From Bacteroidaceae bacterium (GTDB taxonomy: Bacteria; Bacteroidota; Bacteroidia; Bacteroidales; Bacteroidaceae), in contig JAGAQY010000012.1 in assembly GCA_017622495.1 (NCBI GenBank), positions 1-64,000 of the forward strand: a stretch of DNA of 64,000 nucleotides, in the 5' to 3' direction. The position numbers were made by a program, and so were the translations under genes. A model generated the notes under the pieces. That model did no database searches. It had not been told where the DNA came from and was given only the letters and a program-made list of their open reading frames with translations. Each line of letters opens with the position of its first letter. Position 1 is the stretch's first letter. This document shows, one piece after another, positions 34,741-45,118 of this stretch.

Positions 34741-37700
34741 ATGAAAAAAATATTCTGGGTATTCTTAGCAGCCATACTGATGACAGGCTGTACCGGTAAC
34801 AAACAGCAACCCACGGTGGCCGCCACCGACTGGGTCAACACCGTAGTGTACGAAATGAATGTACGTCAATACACGCCCGAGGGCACCTTTGCCGCTGCCC
34901 AGCGCGAGCTGCCCCGACTCAAGGAACTGGGTATCGACGTGGTATGGCTCATGCCCATCTATCCCATCGGTGTGGAGGGACGCAAGGGAACCTTAGGCTC
35001 CTACTACGCCATCAAGGACTACACCGACATCAACCCTGAGTTTGGCACATTGGCCGACTTCGACAACTTCCTTGCCGAGGCTCACCGATTGGGTTTGAAG
35101 GTCATCATCGACTGGGTTGCCAACCACACCTCGCCCGATGCAAGCTGGGTGACCGAGTCGCCCGCCTCATGGTATGAGCGCGATGCGCAGGGCGGACTCA
35201 CCTACACGGCCGACTGGAGCGACACGGCCAACCTCAACTATGCCGATGAGGGCATGGTGAAGGGCATGCAAGAGGCCATGCACTTCTGGCTACAGCGTGG
35301 TGTCGATGGGTTCCGCTGCGATATGGCTTGCGAGGTACCCCTCACCTTCTGGGAAGAGACCATCAAGGACATCAAGGCTCAGTACCCCGATGTCTTCATG
35401 CTCGCCGAGGGCGAAGAACCTCTCCTGCAGAGCCAGTGCGGGTTCCACTCCTCCTACTCTTGGGAACTGCACCACATGATGAACGATATCGCCAAGGGCA
35501 ATAAGGGCATCGACGACCTGGTATCCTATCTCAAGAAGGACACCGAGCGCCACCCCGAAGGTGCCTACCGCCTCATGTTCATCACCAACCACGACGAGAA
35601 CTCCTGGGCTGGCACCGAATTTGAGCGTATGGGCGACGCCACGCAGGCCATGGCCGTGCTCACCTTCACCCTGCCGGGCGGACAGCCGCTCATCTATACC
35701 GGTCAGGAGATGGGATGGAACCACCGCTTCCAGTTCTTCGAGAAAGACCCCATCCCTGCATGGAAGGAGAATGCGCATACCGACTTCTACCGCGACCTCA
35801 TCGCCTTCAAGCATAGCAACCCTGCCCTGAGCGCAGGCATCGGGCATGGCGAGTTTGAGATTATCAGCACCGACAACAACACCCTCACCTTTACTCGCTC
35901 GGTACCGGGCAACAAGGTTGAGGTATCGGTACAGCTCGAGGCTCCCTGGCGTTGGGAGTACCGCACCGTGTGCGACCCCGTAGACCGCGTGGAGCCGCTC
36001 TCCTGGTGGATCGGCATGAACACACCCCTGCAGCTGATGATTCATGGCACCGACATCGCCTCCTACGACCTCACCATCGAGGGCGACGAGGGCGTGCAGA
36101 TTGCCACAGTACACAAGGCCGAGAGTCCCAACTACCTGTTTGTCGACGTCACCATCGATGCCAAGGCACAGCCCGGCACCTACAATCTCGTATTCACCAA
36201 GGAGGGCAAGGAGTTCCGCTACCCCTACCAACTGCAAGCACGCCGCGAAGGCTCTGCCGAGCGCACCAGCTTCACCACTGCCGATATGGTGTACCTGCTC
36301 ATGCCCGACCGCTTTGCCAATGGCGACCCCTCGAACGACTCTACCCCCGACACCGATGACAAGGCCGACCGCGATGCCTTCTTCGGACGCCACGGTGGCG
36401 ATATCCAGGGTATCATCGACCACCTCGACTACATCGCCGACCTCGGCGCCACCGCTATATGGTCCACTCCCCTACTGCTCGACAACGCCCCCAAGGAGTC
36501 ATACCACGGCTATGCCGCCTCTGATTACTATCAGATAGACCCGCGCTTCGGCAGCAACGCCCTCTACCGCGAACTCGTGTCGAAGGCCCACGACAAGGGC
36601 ATCAAGATGATTATGGACATCGTCACCAACCACTGCGGCACCGAGCACTGGTGGATGCAGGACCTCCCCTTCCACGACTGGATACACCAGTTCGACACCT
36701 ACACCGGCACCAACATCTGCTTCTCCACCAACATGGACCCCAACGCCTCGAAGCAGGACCTCTACATCCAGGAGAGCGGCTGGTTTGTGCCCTCGATGGT
36801 CGATATGAACCTCAACAACGAGTACACCCTGCGCTACTTCATCCAGTGGGCTATCTGGTGGATCGAATATGCCGACCTCGACGGCCTGCGTGTGGACACC
36901 TACCCATACAACGAGAAGGAGCCCATGAGCCGCTGGTGCGAGGCATTGATGCGCGAGTACCCCAACTTTAACATCGTGGGCGAGTGCTGGACCTCCTCGG
37001 CTCCACAGCTGGCCTACTGGCAGGGCGGCAATGCCAATAAGGATGGCTTCGACTCACACCTGCCTGCCATCATGGACTTCCCCCTCCACGATGCCATGCG
37101 TGCCGGACTCGCCGAGCGCAACCCCGGCTGGGGACAGGGCATGACACGCGTGTATGACTGTTTGTCACACGACTTCCTCTACCACGACCTCTCCAACATG
37201 ATGATCTTCGCCGGCAACCACGACACCGACCGTCTGGGCGATGTGGTGGGGCGCAACTACAACAAGGCCAAGCTGGGCATTACCATGCTGGCCACCATGC
37301 GCGGCATTCCGCAGCTCTTTGCAGGTGACGAGATGATGTTCGTATCCAAAGACCCCAGCCAAGGCCATGGCGGTCTGCGTGTCGACTTCCCCGGCGGTTG
37401 GGCTGGCGACAAGGCCGACTACTTCACCCCCGAAGGTCGCGAGCAGCATCCTGTCATCGCCGACATGTACGACTATTCGCACACACTCTTCCAGTGGCGC
37501 AAGAGCAAGGAGGTCATCCACAACGGAAAGACCCTCCATTTCATGACCCGCGACAACACCTACGCCTACTTCCGCTACAACGACAAGGAGGTAGTGTTCG
37601 TATACATCAACAACTCACAGGAGCCCAAGCACCTCCCCTGGAGCTACTACAAGGAGATTTCCGAAGGCCTCACCACCGGGCGCAACGTCATCACTGGCGA

Positions 37701-37770
37701 GACGGTAACGCTCTCCGATGACACCGTCGTAGGGCCCGAACAGGCGCTGGTAGTGGAGTTTGGTATTTAG
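34741..37770 (+). CDS. Double GH13 lipoprotein: alpha-amylase module fused to a SusA-type neopullulanase
   Basis: The 1009-residue lipoprotein (Cys17 in LMTGC) contains two complete GH13 active sites. The first (about 30-400) has Asp194 (GFRCDMAC), Glu223 (LAEGEE) and Asp285 (TNHDENSW). Then comes a cyclomaltodextrinase-type N-terminal domain (about 405-510: EPLSWWIGMNTPLQLMIHG), and a second barrel (about 515-920) with Asp719 (LRVDTYPY), Glu748 (VGECWT) and Asp828 (GNHDTDR), closed by a C-terminal beta domain. The second half alone matches SusA in length and order. Both active sites look intact, so one chain may make and then trim maltodextrins. It sits between a GH13 gene and susB. Confidence 0.92.
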   Translation: MKKIFWVFLAAILMTGCTGNKQQPTVAATDWVNTVVYEMNVRQYTPEGTFAAAQRELPRLKELGIDVVWLMPIYPIGVEGRKGTLGSYYAIKDYTDINPEFGTLADFDNFLAEAHRLGLKVIIDWVANHTSPDASWVTESPASWYERDAQGGLTYTADWSDTANLNYADEGMVKGMQEAMHFWLQRGVDGFRCDMACEVPLTFWEETIKDIKAQYPDVFMLAEGEEPLLQSQCGFHSSYSWELHHMMNDIAKGNKGIDDLVSYLKKDTERHPEGAYRLMFITNHDENSWAGTEFERMGDATQAMAVLTFTLPGGQPLIYTGQEMGWNHRFQFFEKDPIPAWKENAHTDFYRDLIAFKHSNPALSAGIGHGEFEIISTDNNTLTFTRSVPGNKVEVSVQLEAPWRWEYRTVCDPVDRVEPLSWWIGMNTPLQLMIHGTDIASYDLTIEGDEGVQIATVHKAESPNYLFVDVTIDAKAQPGTYNLVFTKEGKEFRYPYQLQARREGSAERTSFTTADMVYLLMPDRFANGDPSNDSTPDTDDKADRDAFFGRHGGDIQGIIDHLDYIADLGATAIWSTPLLLDNAPKESYHGYAASDYYQIDPRFGSNALYRELVSKAHDKGIKMIMDIVTNHCGTEHWWMQDLPFHDWIHQFDTYTGTNICFSTNMDPNASKQDLYIQESGWFVPSMVDMNLNNEYTLRYFIQWAIWWIEYADLDGLRVDTYPYNEKEPMSRWCEALMREYPNFNIVGECWTSSAPQLAYWQGGNANKDGFDSHLPAIMDFPLHDAMRAGLAERNPGWGQGMTRVYDCLSHDFLYHDLSNMMIFAGNHDTDRLGDVVGRNYNKAKLGITMLATMRGIPQLFAGDEMMFVSKDPSQGHGGLRVDFPGGWAGDKADYFTPEGREQHPVIADMYDYSHTLFQWRKSKEVIHNGKTLHFMTRDNTYAYFRYNDKEVVFVYINNSQEPKHLPWSYYKEISEGLTTGRNVITGETVTLSDDTVVGPEQALVVEFGI

Positions 37771-40068
<2,298 letters not shown>

Positions 40069-40125
40069 AAATATTCAGTAGAGAGAAACGATAGGACAAT
40101 TATCTGAAAGTAAAACTAATCGTGC

Positions 40126-40161
40126 AAGCAAGTCCGGGACTTCCGGACTTGCTTCCTTTTT
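40126..40161. terminator. Terminator of the starch operon
   Basis: A 12-bp perfect stem (AAGCAAGTCCGG with CCGGACTTGCTT) has a five-base loop and is followed by a T-rich run. It lies between susB and the converging AraC gene. Confidence 0.85.
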
Positions 40162-40277
40162 TAGGACGACATACCCACGGTGTCCCACCCACAGATATAG
40201 CCCCACGCAGCCATCTCAAGCAACGCAACCCCTGCAGGTCGCTGGCCGTAGGGGCGGGGGCAGCAAACATAAAACGC

Positions 40278-41141
40278 TCAACCTCGTCCGTTGCGCCTAC
40301 GATACTCTTGCGGACTCATCCCTACGGTTTGGCGGAAGAGCCGGATGAAGTACGAGTGGTCGCTATATCCCAGTCGATAGGCCACCTCCTTCACGGGCAC
40401 CTGCTCGGTGAGCAGCATGAGTTGGGCACGCTCCATCCTCTTGCGGTTGATGAAGCGCACGGGCGACATACCCATTGCATGGGTGAAGAGGCGTATGAGG
40501 TAGCTCTTGGTGATGCAGGCAATAGAGGCCAGCTCGTCGAGCGTGATAGCCTCTGCGATGTGTTCGTTGATGTGGCTCACCACACGGATGATGCGCTCAT
40601 CCTCAGTCCATACACGTGGCTGGGCATATCTAACAAATCGCGAGAAGAGCGAGAGCGCAAAGCCACGCAGGAGCATCTTGTCGTGGAGCGGCAGCTTGTG
40701 GTAGCGTTCCATACTGTCGGCCACGCTCTCCGTGTTGTCATAACTCTGAGGATCGCTCGATGGCAATGCTGCCCCCTCGAAGGTGTGGCAGATGGATGCA
40801 AAGGCCATCCTGTCCAGCTCATCAATTTCAATCTCCGTGGGGAAATCATAGGCATCGAGCAGGGCAGCATCGTTTTTGAACTCCTCGTACACATGCAGGT
40901 AGTAGAGCGCAAAGTCGCCGTGGCACTCATAGCTGTGTGTCACGTAGGCTGGCACCATGTAGCCTCGTCCGGGGTGTAGGGTCACTACTCTGTCGGGCAG
41001 ATGGATTTTTGCCTCGCCCTCGGTGACCAGAAACAGCCGCGTGAAGGGCGATGACACCCCCTGCCAGTTCCAGTCGGCATGGTGGCGGGCAAACCCAACA
41101 TGGAGCATAATCAGACTCAGCGATTCTATGGGTATGTTCAT
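40278..41141 (-). CDS. AraC family transcriptional regulator
   Basis: The 287-residue protein has an N-terminal cupin-like sensing domain (about 20-150: VTLHPGRGYMVPAYVTHSYE) and a C-terminal AraC-type double helix-turn-helix (about 185-285: TLDELASIACITKSYLIRLF, then VPVKEVAYRLGYSDHSYFIR and the signature FRQTVGMSPQEYRRR). Such regulators usually activate sugar-use genes on binding a ligand. It converges with the starch operon, so control of that operon is possible, but the LytTR system upstream is another candidate. A minus-strand -7 box TATTTTTG lies at 41164-41171. Confidence 0.9.
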   Translation of the reverse strand: MNIPIESLSLIMLHVGFARHHADWNWQGVSSPFTRLFLVTEGEAKIHLPDRVVTLHPGRGYMVPAYVTHSYECHGDFALYYLHVYEEFKNDAALLDAYDFPTEIEIDELDRMAFASICHTFEGAALPSSDPQSYDNTESVADSMERYHKLPLHDKMLLRGFALSLFSRFVRYAQPRVWTEDERIIRVVSHINEHIAEAITLDELASIACITKSYLIRLFTHAMGMSPVRFINRKRMERAQLMLLTEQVPVKEVAYRLGYSDHSYFIRLFRQTVGMSPQEYRRRNGRG

Positions 41142-41339
41142 GACAGATGTGTTAATTATGCTACAAAAATAGGTGATTTTTATGAAATGATAAAGCAGCA
41201 GTGCAATATTATCCTGTCTTTGTATGCTTTATTGATATTCATACAATGCGGTTCTTTATAGAATTGCAGCGAGAAAATCTGTTGCCAAGGAAGACGAGAA
41301 TAAACAGATAGGTAGGAACTATGGATTATCTTTGTTGGG

Positions 41340-41449
41340 CAAAGAGAAAAATGTTTCTACTCGCGAATAGAAATGTTTCTGACCGCGAACAGAAAGTATT
41401 CTCACCGCGAACAGAAAATCTTCTGACCGCGAATAGAAAATCAGTTGAA
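41340..41449 (+). repeat. 22-bp tandem dyad array before the HU mini-remnant
   Basis: Units start at 41362, 41384, 41406 and 41428 (exact period 22). Each begins CGCGAAYAGAAA and contains a short dyad of the form AGAA-N4-TTCT (for example CAGAAAATCTTCTG in the third unit); the last copy is decayed. A diverged partial unit precedes at about 41343-41359. The array abuts the mini HU-like ORF at 41474. There are no spacers, so it is not a CRISPR array. Confidence 0.75.
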
Positions 41450-41473
41450 ACCATAGAAAAATCTCTATCGCCT

Positions 41474-41560
41474 ATGAGAATCAAGAAATCGAAGCATGTG
41501 CATCATGACAGAGGCTACTACCGTCCCACGAGGGGAAACTTCAGGAGAGAGGAGTTATGA
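41474..41560 (+). pseudogene. Mini HU-like remnant keeping only both gene ends
   Basis: The ORF encodes 28 residues, MRIKKSKHVHHDRGYYRPTR then GNFRREEL. The first half matches the N-terminus of the HU-like protein at 223 (KKSKHV..YRDGY) and the second its last residues (RPTKGNFG). The central HU core and helix-turn-helix are absent, as after an internal deletion. The same frame is open upstream through the 22-bp array (from 41321). It is probably a decayed paralogue; translation as a short basic peptide cannot be excluded. No other gene is visible between 41142 and 41759. Confidence 0.55.
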
Positions 41561-41693
41561 GTTGTGAGTTTCATCCATCATAACCATAAACAAAAAAACA
41601 GTAGCAAAACAAAGATTTGCGCAAGTTGGCACATTACGCACTGATTTACAAAAGAGTTACGATTGTAACTTTTGCGTAATTTTTTGCGTAAAT

Positions 41694-41724
41694 GTTGCGC
41701 ATTGCCGAAAAACGACTATCTTTG
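41694..41724 (+). promoter_or_regulatory. Promoter of the membrane HTH regulator gene
   Basis: GTTG (41694-41697), a 19-base spacer and TATCTTTG (41717-41724) fit the Bacteroidetes promoter pattern. It lies about 35 bases before the ATG at 41760. Confidence 0.65.
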
Positions 41725-41759
41725 CTATCCGAAACTGCGTTGCGCTCACAAAGGTATCT

Positions 41760-42836
41760 ATGAATAGACTCTTCATTATACTCTCCACGTTGCTGGCACT
41801 GCTCTCCTCTTGCTTGGGGAAGCAGCAGGGCGATACGCCACAAGCTAACGAGGGGATTGCAGACTTAGAGTCTGTAAATGATGCAATGCGTACGTCCGAC
41901 CAAGAAGAGTTCTCCATATTCGGTGTATGGATGCTAAAGAGTGAGATAGGACCTGATGGGAAGCAGACTTCATCCATCTATACGCACTATACGCGATGTA
42001 AGATATATGATCCTGACAGCACCTATTATAGCGTACAATTACATGCAGTCGGCGACGAAATGATGATTCTCGCTCACGAGATGGGGAAATACGTTCTATC
42101 TGATTCAGTCTATAAGGAGCGCGACCGCGTAATGCCCTTCCACATTGTCAATGACTCTACCGTCATGATGGAATTTGAGGGATATAAAGAGACCTTTGTA
42201 AGAACAATCACCATGACCGAGGAGCGCAAGGAGGAAATACGAAACCTCGTGAGACAATATCCCGATGATGGAGAGGCACCAGTAAAGCATTTCGTGCTTT
42301 CCACCACAGAGCGGGAATTGAAGGCTACGAACAGACTCCTCCTTATCGTCATCATTGGTATAGCGGTAATAGCTCTGGGCGCGACATTCTATGCTTTCCG
42401 ATTATATGTCAGAAAACGCGAGGTAGAGAGAAGGCTGGCCGAAATCGAAAGAGAACGTACACTGCGTCCTGGATTGGTGGTCGATGCCATGAAAGAGGTA
42501 GAGCGCGAGTTCTTCCAATCAGACTACTATATATCTCTACGCCATCGCATTGAGGCTGGAGAGAACATCAAGCCGAACGAATGGGCAGAGTTAGAACGAC
42601 AATTAAACGTGGTTTACCCGCGATTTAGCAATATGCTTTATGGGCTGTATAGCCTCTCTACCATTGAATATCAACTTTGCTTGCTGATTAAAGTCCGCAC
42701 TGCTCCTACAGAAATCGCCGCAGTGCTAAACAAGGACAAAAGCACCATAAGCGCCATGCGCCGTAGGCTATACAAGAAGGTGTTTAGCAAGGAAGGAACG
42801 GGGAAAGATTGGGACGAGTTCATACTTTCTTTATAA
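41760..42836 (+). CDS. Membrane-spanning protein with lipobox and cytoplasmic helix-turn-helix
   Basis: The 358-residue protein combines unusual parts. It begins with a lipoprotein-type signal (MNRLFIILSTLLALLSSC, Cys18), then a lipocalin-like beta domain (about 45-150: FSIFGVWMLKSEIGPDGK). A single transmembrane helix (193-216, LLLIVIIGIAVIALGATFYA) leads into a charged coiled coil (KREVERRLAEIERERT) and a LuxR-like helix-turn-helix (about 302-342: EYQLCLLIKVRTAPTEIAAV, then KSTISAMRRRLYKK). The topology predicts a periplasmic sensor and a DNA-binding end in the cytoplasm, that is a one-component membrane regulator. The downstream TlpA-like lipoprotein gene is a candidate target. Confidence 0.7.
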   Translation: MNRLFIILSTLLALLSSCLGKQQGDTPQANEGIADLESVNDAMRTSDQEEFSIFGVWMLKSEIGPDGKQTSSIYTHYTRCKIYDPDSTYYSVQLHAVGDEMMILAHEMGKYVLSDSVYKERDRVMPFHIVNDSTVMMEFEGYKETFVRTITMTEERKEEIRNLVRQYPDDGEAPVKHFVLSTTERELKATNRLLLIVIIGIAVIALGATFYAFRLYVRKREVERRLAEIERERTLRPGLVVDAMKEVEREFFQSDYYISLRHRIEAGENIKPNEWAELERQLNVVYPRFSNMLYGLYSLSTIEYQLCLLIKVRTAPTEIAAVLNKDKSTISAMRRRLYKKVFSKEGTGKDWDEFILSL

Positions 42837-42944
42837 GGTACTATAGAATGCTGCATATCTGTATTCTGTGAATGGTTTATAAACCGTCTGCAAACTCTCT
42901 TATTGTCTCTGAAGCCATTTGTAAACTGTTTGTAAACTCAATTA

Positions 42945-42976
42945 TTTGGCGAAAATATCAGAATTGGATAGCTTTG
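42945..42976 (+). promoter_or_regulatory. Promoter of the TlpA-like gene, with nearby TGTAAACT repeats
   Basis: TTTG (42945-42948), 20 bases and TAGCTTTG (42969-42976) match the consensus. Just upstream are two direct copies of TTTGTAAACT (42918-42927 and 42929-42938) and a diverged third (CTGCAAACT, near 42890), which could bind a regulator such as the HTH protein encoded upstream. Confidence 0.6.
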
Positions 42977-43023
42977 CGCCAAAATAAACCATACAAGCAT
43001 TATTTTAGAAAACACAAGTAAAC

Positions 43024-44490
43024 ATGAAGAAGACATTATTATCCATTTGTGCCCTTGCTCTGATGGTATCAATGCTGAGTTGCCAACAGACGAAAGAATC
43101 GAATGAAACAGACGAACTGCTGTGGGAACGCAAGAGTGCCCCGGCAGTGATACTTGGACGGTACGTTGACTGGAAGGCTGGTGACAATCCCTTTCCTCCC
43201 GGATTTTGGGGAAATCACGAGTCATTGAAAGGTAATGGCTGCGAAATTACCAAAGATTCCATCAACGGAACATTCTCCATAACATACGACATCTGTTATC
43301 CGCTGCAGCATGAATGCATGAACGGACTGAAAATCATGCTTTTCCCCGGCGATACCGTCAGACTCGATTACAGCAGAAGCGCTTTTGCTGCATACGAAGC
43401 CTACAAGAGAGAGACACCACATGATAGCATCACTACAGAGAAGTTGCAGGAACTTTGGAAGAAAGCCGTCCACATGGAAGGTGCAAGCTTTGAAATGCCT
43501 CTGCCCATTCACATGAAAGGTATGCAACTGGGCGTTAGTCGTGATTGTGCTGTCGCTCATGTTCGCAGTACCTTTGATGAATGGCGCGAGGTGTGCTGGA
43601 ACGAGTTTCAGGATGTGGTAGGGCAGTTGGATTCTCTCGGCCTCTCACCCAGAGAACGTGAATACCGCAGAATGCTGATAGAACAAGATTACTTAAACAA
43701 ACTACATAACTTCATGTTTGTGAAGAAGAGTTGGAAGCTCCTGACCGATGAAGACTCATTGGCAATGTTTGAGGCACAATTTACCTTCAAAGACCCTCAT
43801 GCTCCCGAACTGACTTACTACCGTAGCACGCTCGGTTTCTTAGCCTGCATGGAGAATTTGTTTGGTGAGGGAAGAGAGTATATGCATGCTAACGGATTGG
43901 AAGATTCTCCTTTAGGACGCTGGTTCAAGGAATTGGACGAAGCCAAGGCTGTGATGACCCGTGTGAAGGCCAATCTGCCTGTGAGCGAAAGCAAGTTGGA
44001 TAGCCTGTCACCGGAGTTCCAAGTACAAATACGTGAGATGCAGGCACTCATGAAAAGGGAGGCCGCTGACAGCAAAGGGACATGTAAAGACCTTCCAGAA
44101 GGCAAACCTGAGGAATGGTTGCCTGAAATCGTAGCGGAACACAAAGGCCGTATTGTTTTCATTGACTTCTGGGCAACTTGGTGCGGTCCTTGTCGTACGG
44201 GAATGAAAGAGATGGAGAGCGTGAAAGATAGTTTGAAGGAGAAAGGTGTAGATTTCGTTTATATCACCGACACCAGCAGCGACTCCAATGATTGGTTGGC
44301 ATACGTTGCCCGACATGAAGGAATCCACTACATTGTTCCCGAAGACAAGAAGCAGGCCATGCAAATTCCCGACTACGAAAACGCTATACCTCATTACCTT
44401 ATTTACGACCGCAAAGGCAAATTCGTTAAAGCCATCAGTGGTTGGCCTGGGGTAGAAAAAATGATGCAGGAACTTGCAGCGGTGCAATAA
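43024..44490 (+). CDS. TlpA-like thioredoxin-family lipoprotein
   Basis: The 488-residue lipoprotein (MKKTLLSICALALMVSMLSC, Cys20) has about 340 residues of uncharacterised alpha-rich sequence, then a TlpA/ResA-like thioredoxin domain (about 350-485) with the active-site motif FWATWCGPCRTG (Cys387, Cys390). The catalytic CxxC is intact and the cis-Pro loop follows (NAIPHYLIYDRKGK). Such proteins reduce or rearrange disulfides in the periplasm, and in Bacteroidetes often carry long N-terminal domains of unknown role. A consensus promoter lies just upstream and a strong terminator follows at 44530. Confidence 0.85.
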   Translation: MKKTLLSICALALMVSMLSCQQTKESNETDELLWERKSAPAVILGRYVDWKAGDNPFPPGFWGNHESLKGNGCEITKDSINGTFSITYDICYPLQHECMNGLKIMLFPGDTVRLDYSRSAFAAYEAYKRETPHDSITTEKLQELWKKAVHMEGASFEMPLPIHMKGMQLGVSRDCAVAHVRSTFDEWREVCWNEFQDVVGQLDSLGLSPREREYRRMLIEQDYLNKLHNFMFVKKSWKLLTDEDSLAMFEAQFTFKDPHAPELTYYRSTLGFLACMENLFGEGREYMHANGLEDSPLGRWFKELDEAKAVMTRVKANLPVSESKLDSLSPEFQVQIREMQALMKREAADSKGTCKDLPEGKPEEWLPEIVAEHKGRIVFIDFWATWCGPCRTGMKEMESVKDSLKEKGVDFVYITDTSSDSNDWLAYVARHEGIHYIVPEDKKQAMQIPDYENAIPHYLIYDRKGKFVKAISGWPGVEKMMQELAAVQ

Positions 44491-44529
44491 CAATAGAGAT
44501 GAACTTTATTCTCCATTTGTGGCTTGCGA

Positions 44530-44588
44530 CAACCCGCAAGGTTCTCAAGAAATAGGCGTAGGCGTATCTTGAGAGTCTTGCGGGTTTT
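44530..44588 (+). terminator. Terminator after the TlpA-like gene
   Basis: A long stem (AACCCGCAAG-TTCTCAAGA pairing with TCTTGAGA-TCTTGCGGGTT, one mismatch) encloses a 16-base loop and ends in TTTTC. It lies 40 bases past the stop codon. Confidence 0.8.
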
Positions 44589-44702
44589 CGATTAGTTTGC
44601 ACATTGTCGACAAAACACATAAGTCTATTCAGGCGGAAAATAGAATCTTATTGGACTTAACCGAGCAGTCCTTGTGGAGTTTCCTGTTCACTTGACACAG
44701 TG

Positions 44703-44834
44703 TTACCTTGCCCTATCGCTCCAAATCTCCTCGGCCAGATAATGGTAGCTACGGCAATGGAGATCGGCAGTGCCGCCCTTGATGAGGGGTAGTAGCGGGG
44801 AATTATAGAAGATGTCCATAGCCTCCTCTTCGCT
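44703..44834 (-). pseudogene. C-terminal remnant of an unrecognised gene
   Basis: On the minus strand the codons read PSEEEAMDIFYNSPLLPLIK and GGTADLHCRSYHYLAEEIWS, then DRAR and a stop (TAA, 44703-44705). The residue mix and codon use look like real protein, unlike the flanking repeats. No start codon is present: the sequence runs directly into the repeat array at 44830, as if the 5' part had been lost. The parent protein is not recognised. Confidence 0.4.
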
Positions 44835-45087
44835 CGGTTTCACTCACTTTAGTGCTTGCTACGCAAGCCCAGAACCTTTAGGTCGCCGCCCGAAGGGGCT
44901 AAAGGCAAATTAGGCTGCACCTCAGGAAAATCGCAAGGATTGCCTTAGCACTCAGTTCGTCTGAGATACTTGCTTTTCCGTTCGGTTTGCACTAATTTTA
45001 GTGTACGCTACGCGAACACAGAAATTAGGCTGCACCTCAGGAAAATGCAAATAAATTTGCTTTTCCGTTCGGTTTGCACTAATTTTG
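44828..45087 (+). repeat. Promoter-bearing repeat array upstream of ffh
   Basis: Three diverged copies precede ffh. The last two are nearly identical over CTTTTCCGTTCGGTTTGCAC and differ at the -7 position: TAATTTTA at 44993-45000 versus TAATTTTG at 45080-45087. The oldest copy (44828-44900) has only TCACTTTA. Between copies lies a segment with GAAATTAGGCTGCACCTCAG. The period of the last two copies is 87 bp. Homologous arrays precede the Fe-S scaffold gene and the M16 protease gene. Confidence 0.75.
45056..45087 (+). promoter_or_regulatory. Promoter of ffh (gene-proximal repeat copy)
   Basis: TTTG (45056-45059), a 20-base spacer and TAATTTTG (45080-45087) match the consensus exactly and lie 31 bases before the ATG at 45119. 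Confidence 0.75.
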
Positions 45088-45118
45088 CCATTTAATTAGA
45101 AAATTAGCCTAAAAAGAT

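Noticed and set aside
41340..41449. Possible CRISPR array
   Set aside because: The 22-bp units follow each other directly without spacers, and no cas gene is in the window.
41321..41560. A 79-residue protein spanning the 22-bp array and the HU remnant
   Set aside because: The first 51 codons are the translated repeat array (REQKVFSPRTENLL...), so the start is more likely at 41474 or the frame is not translated at all.
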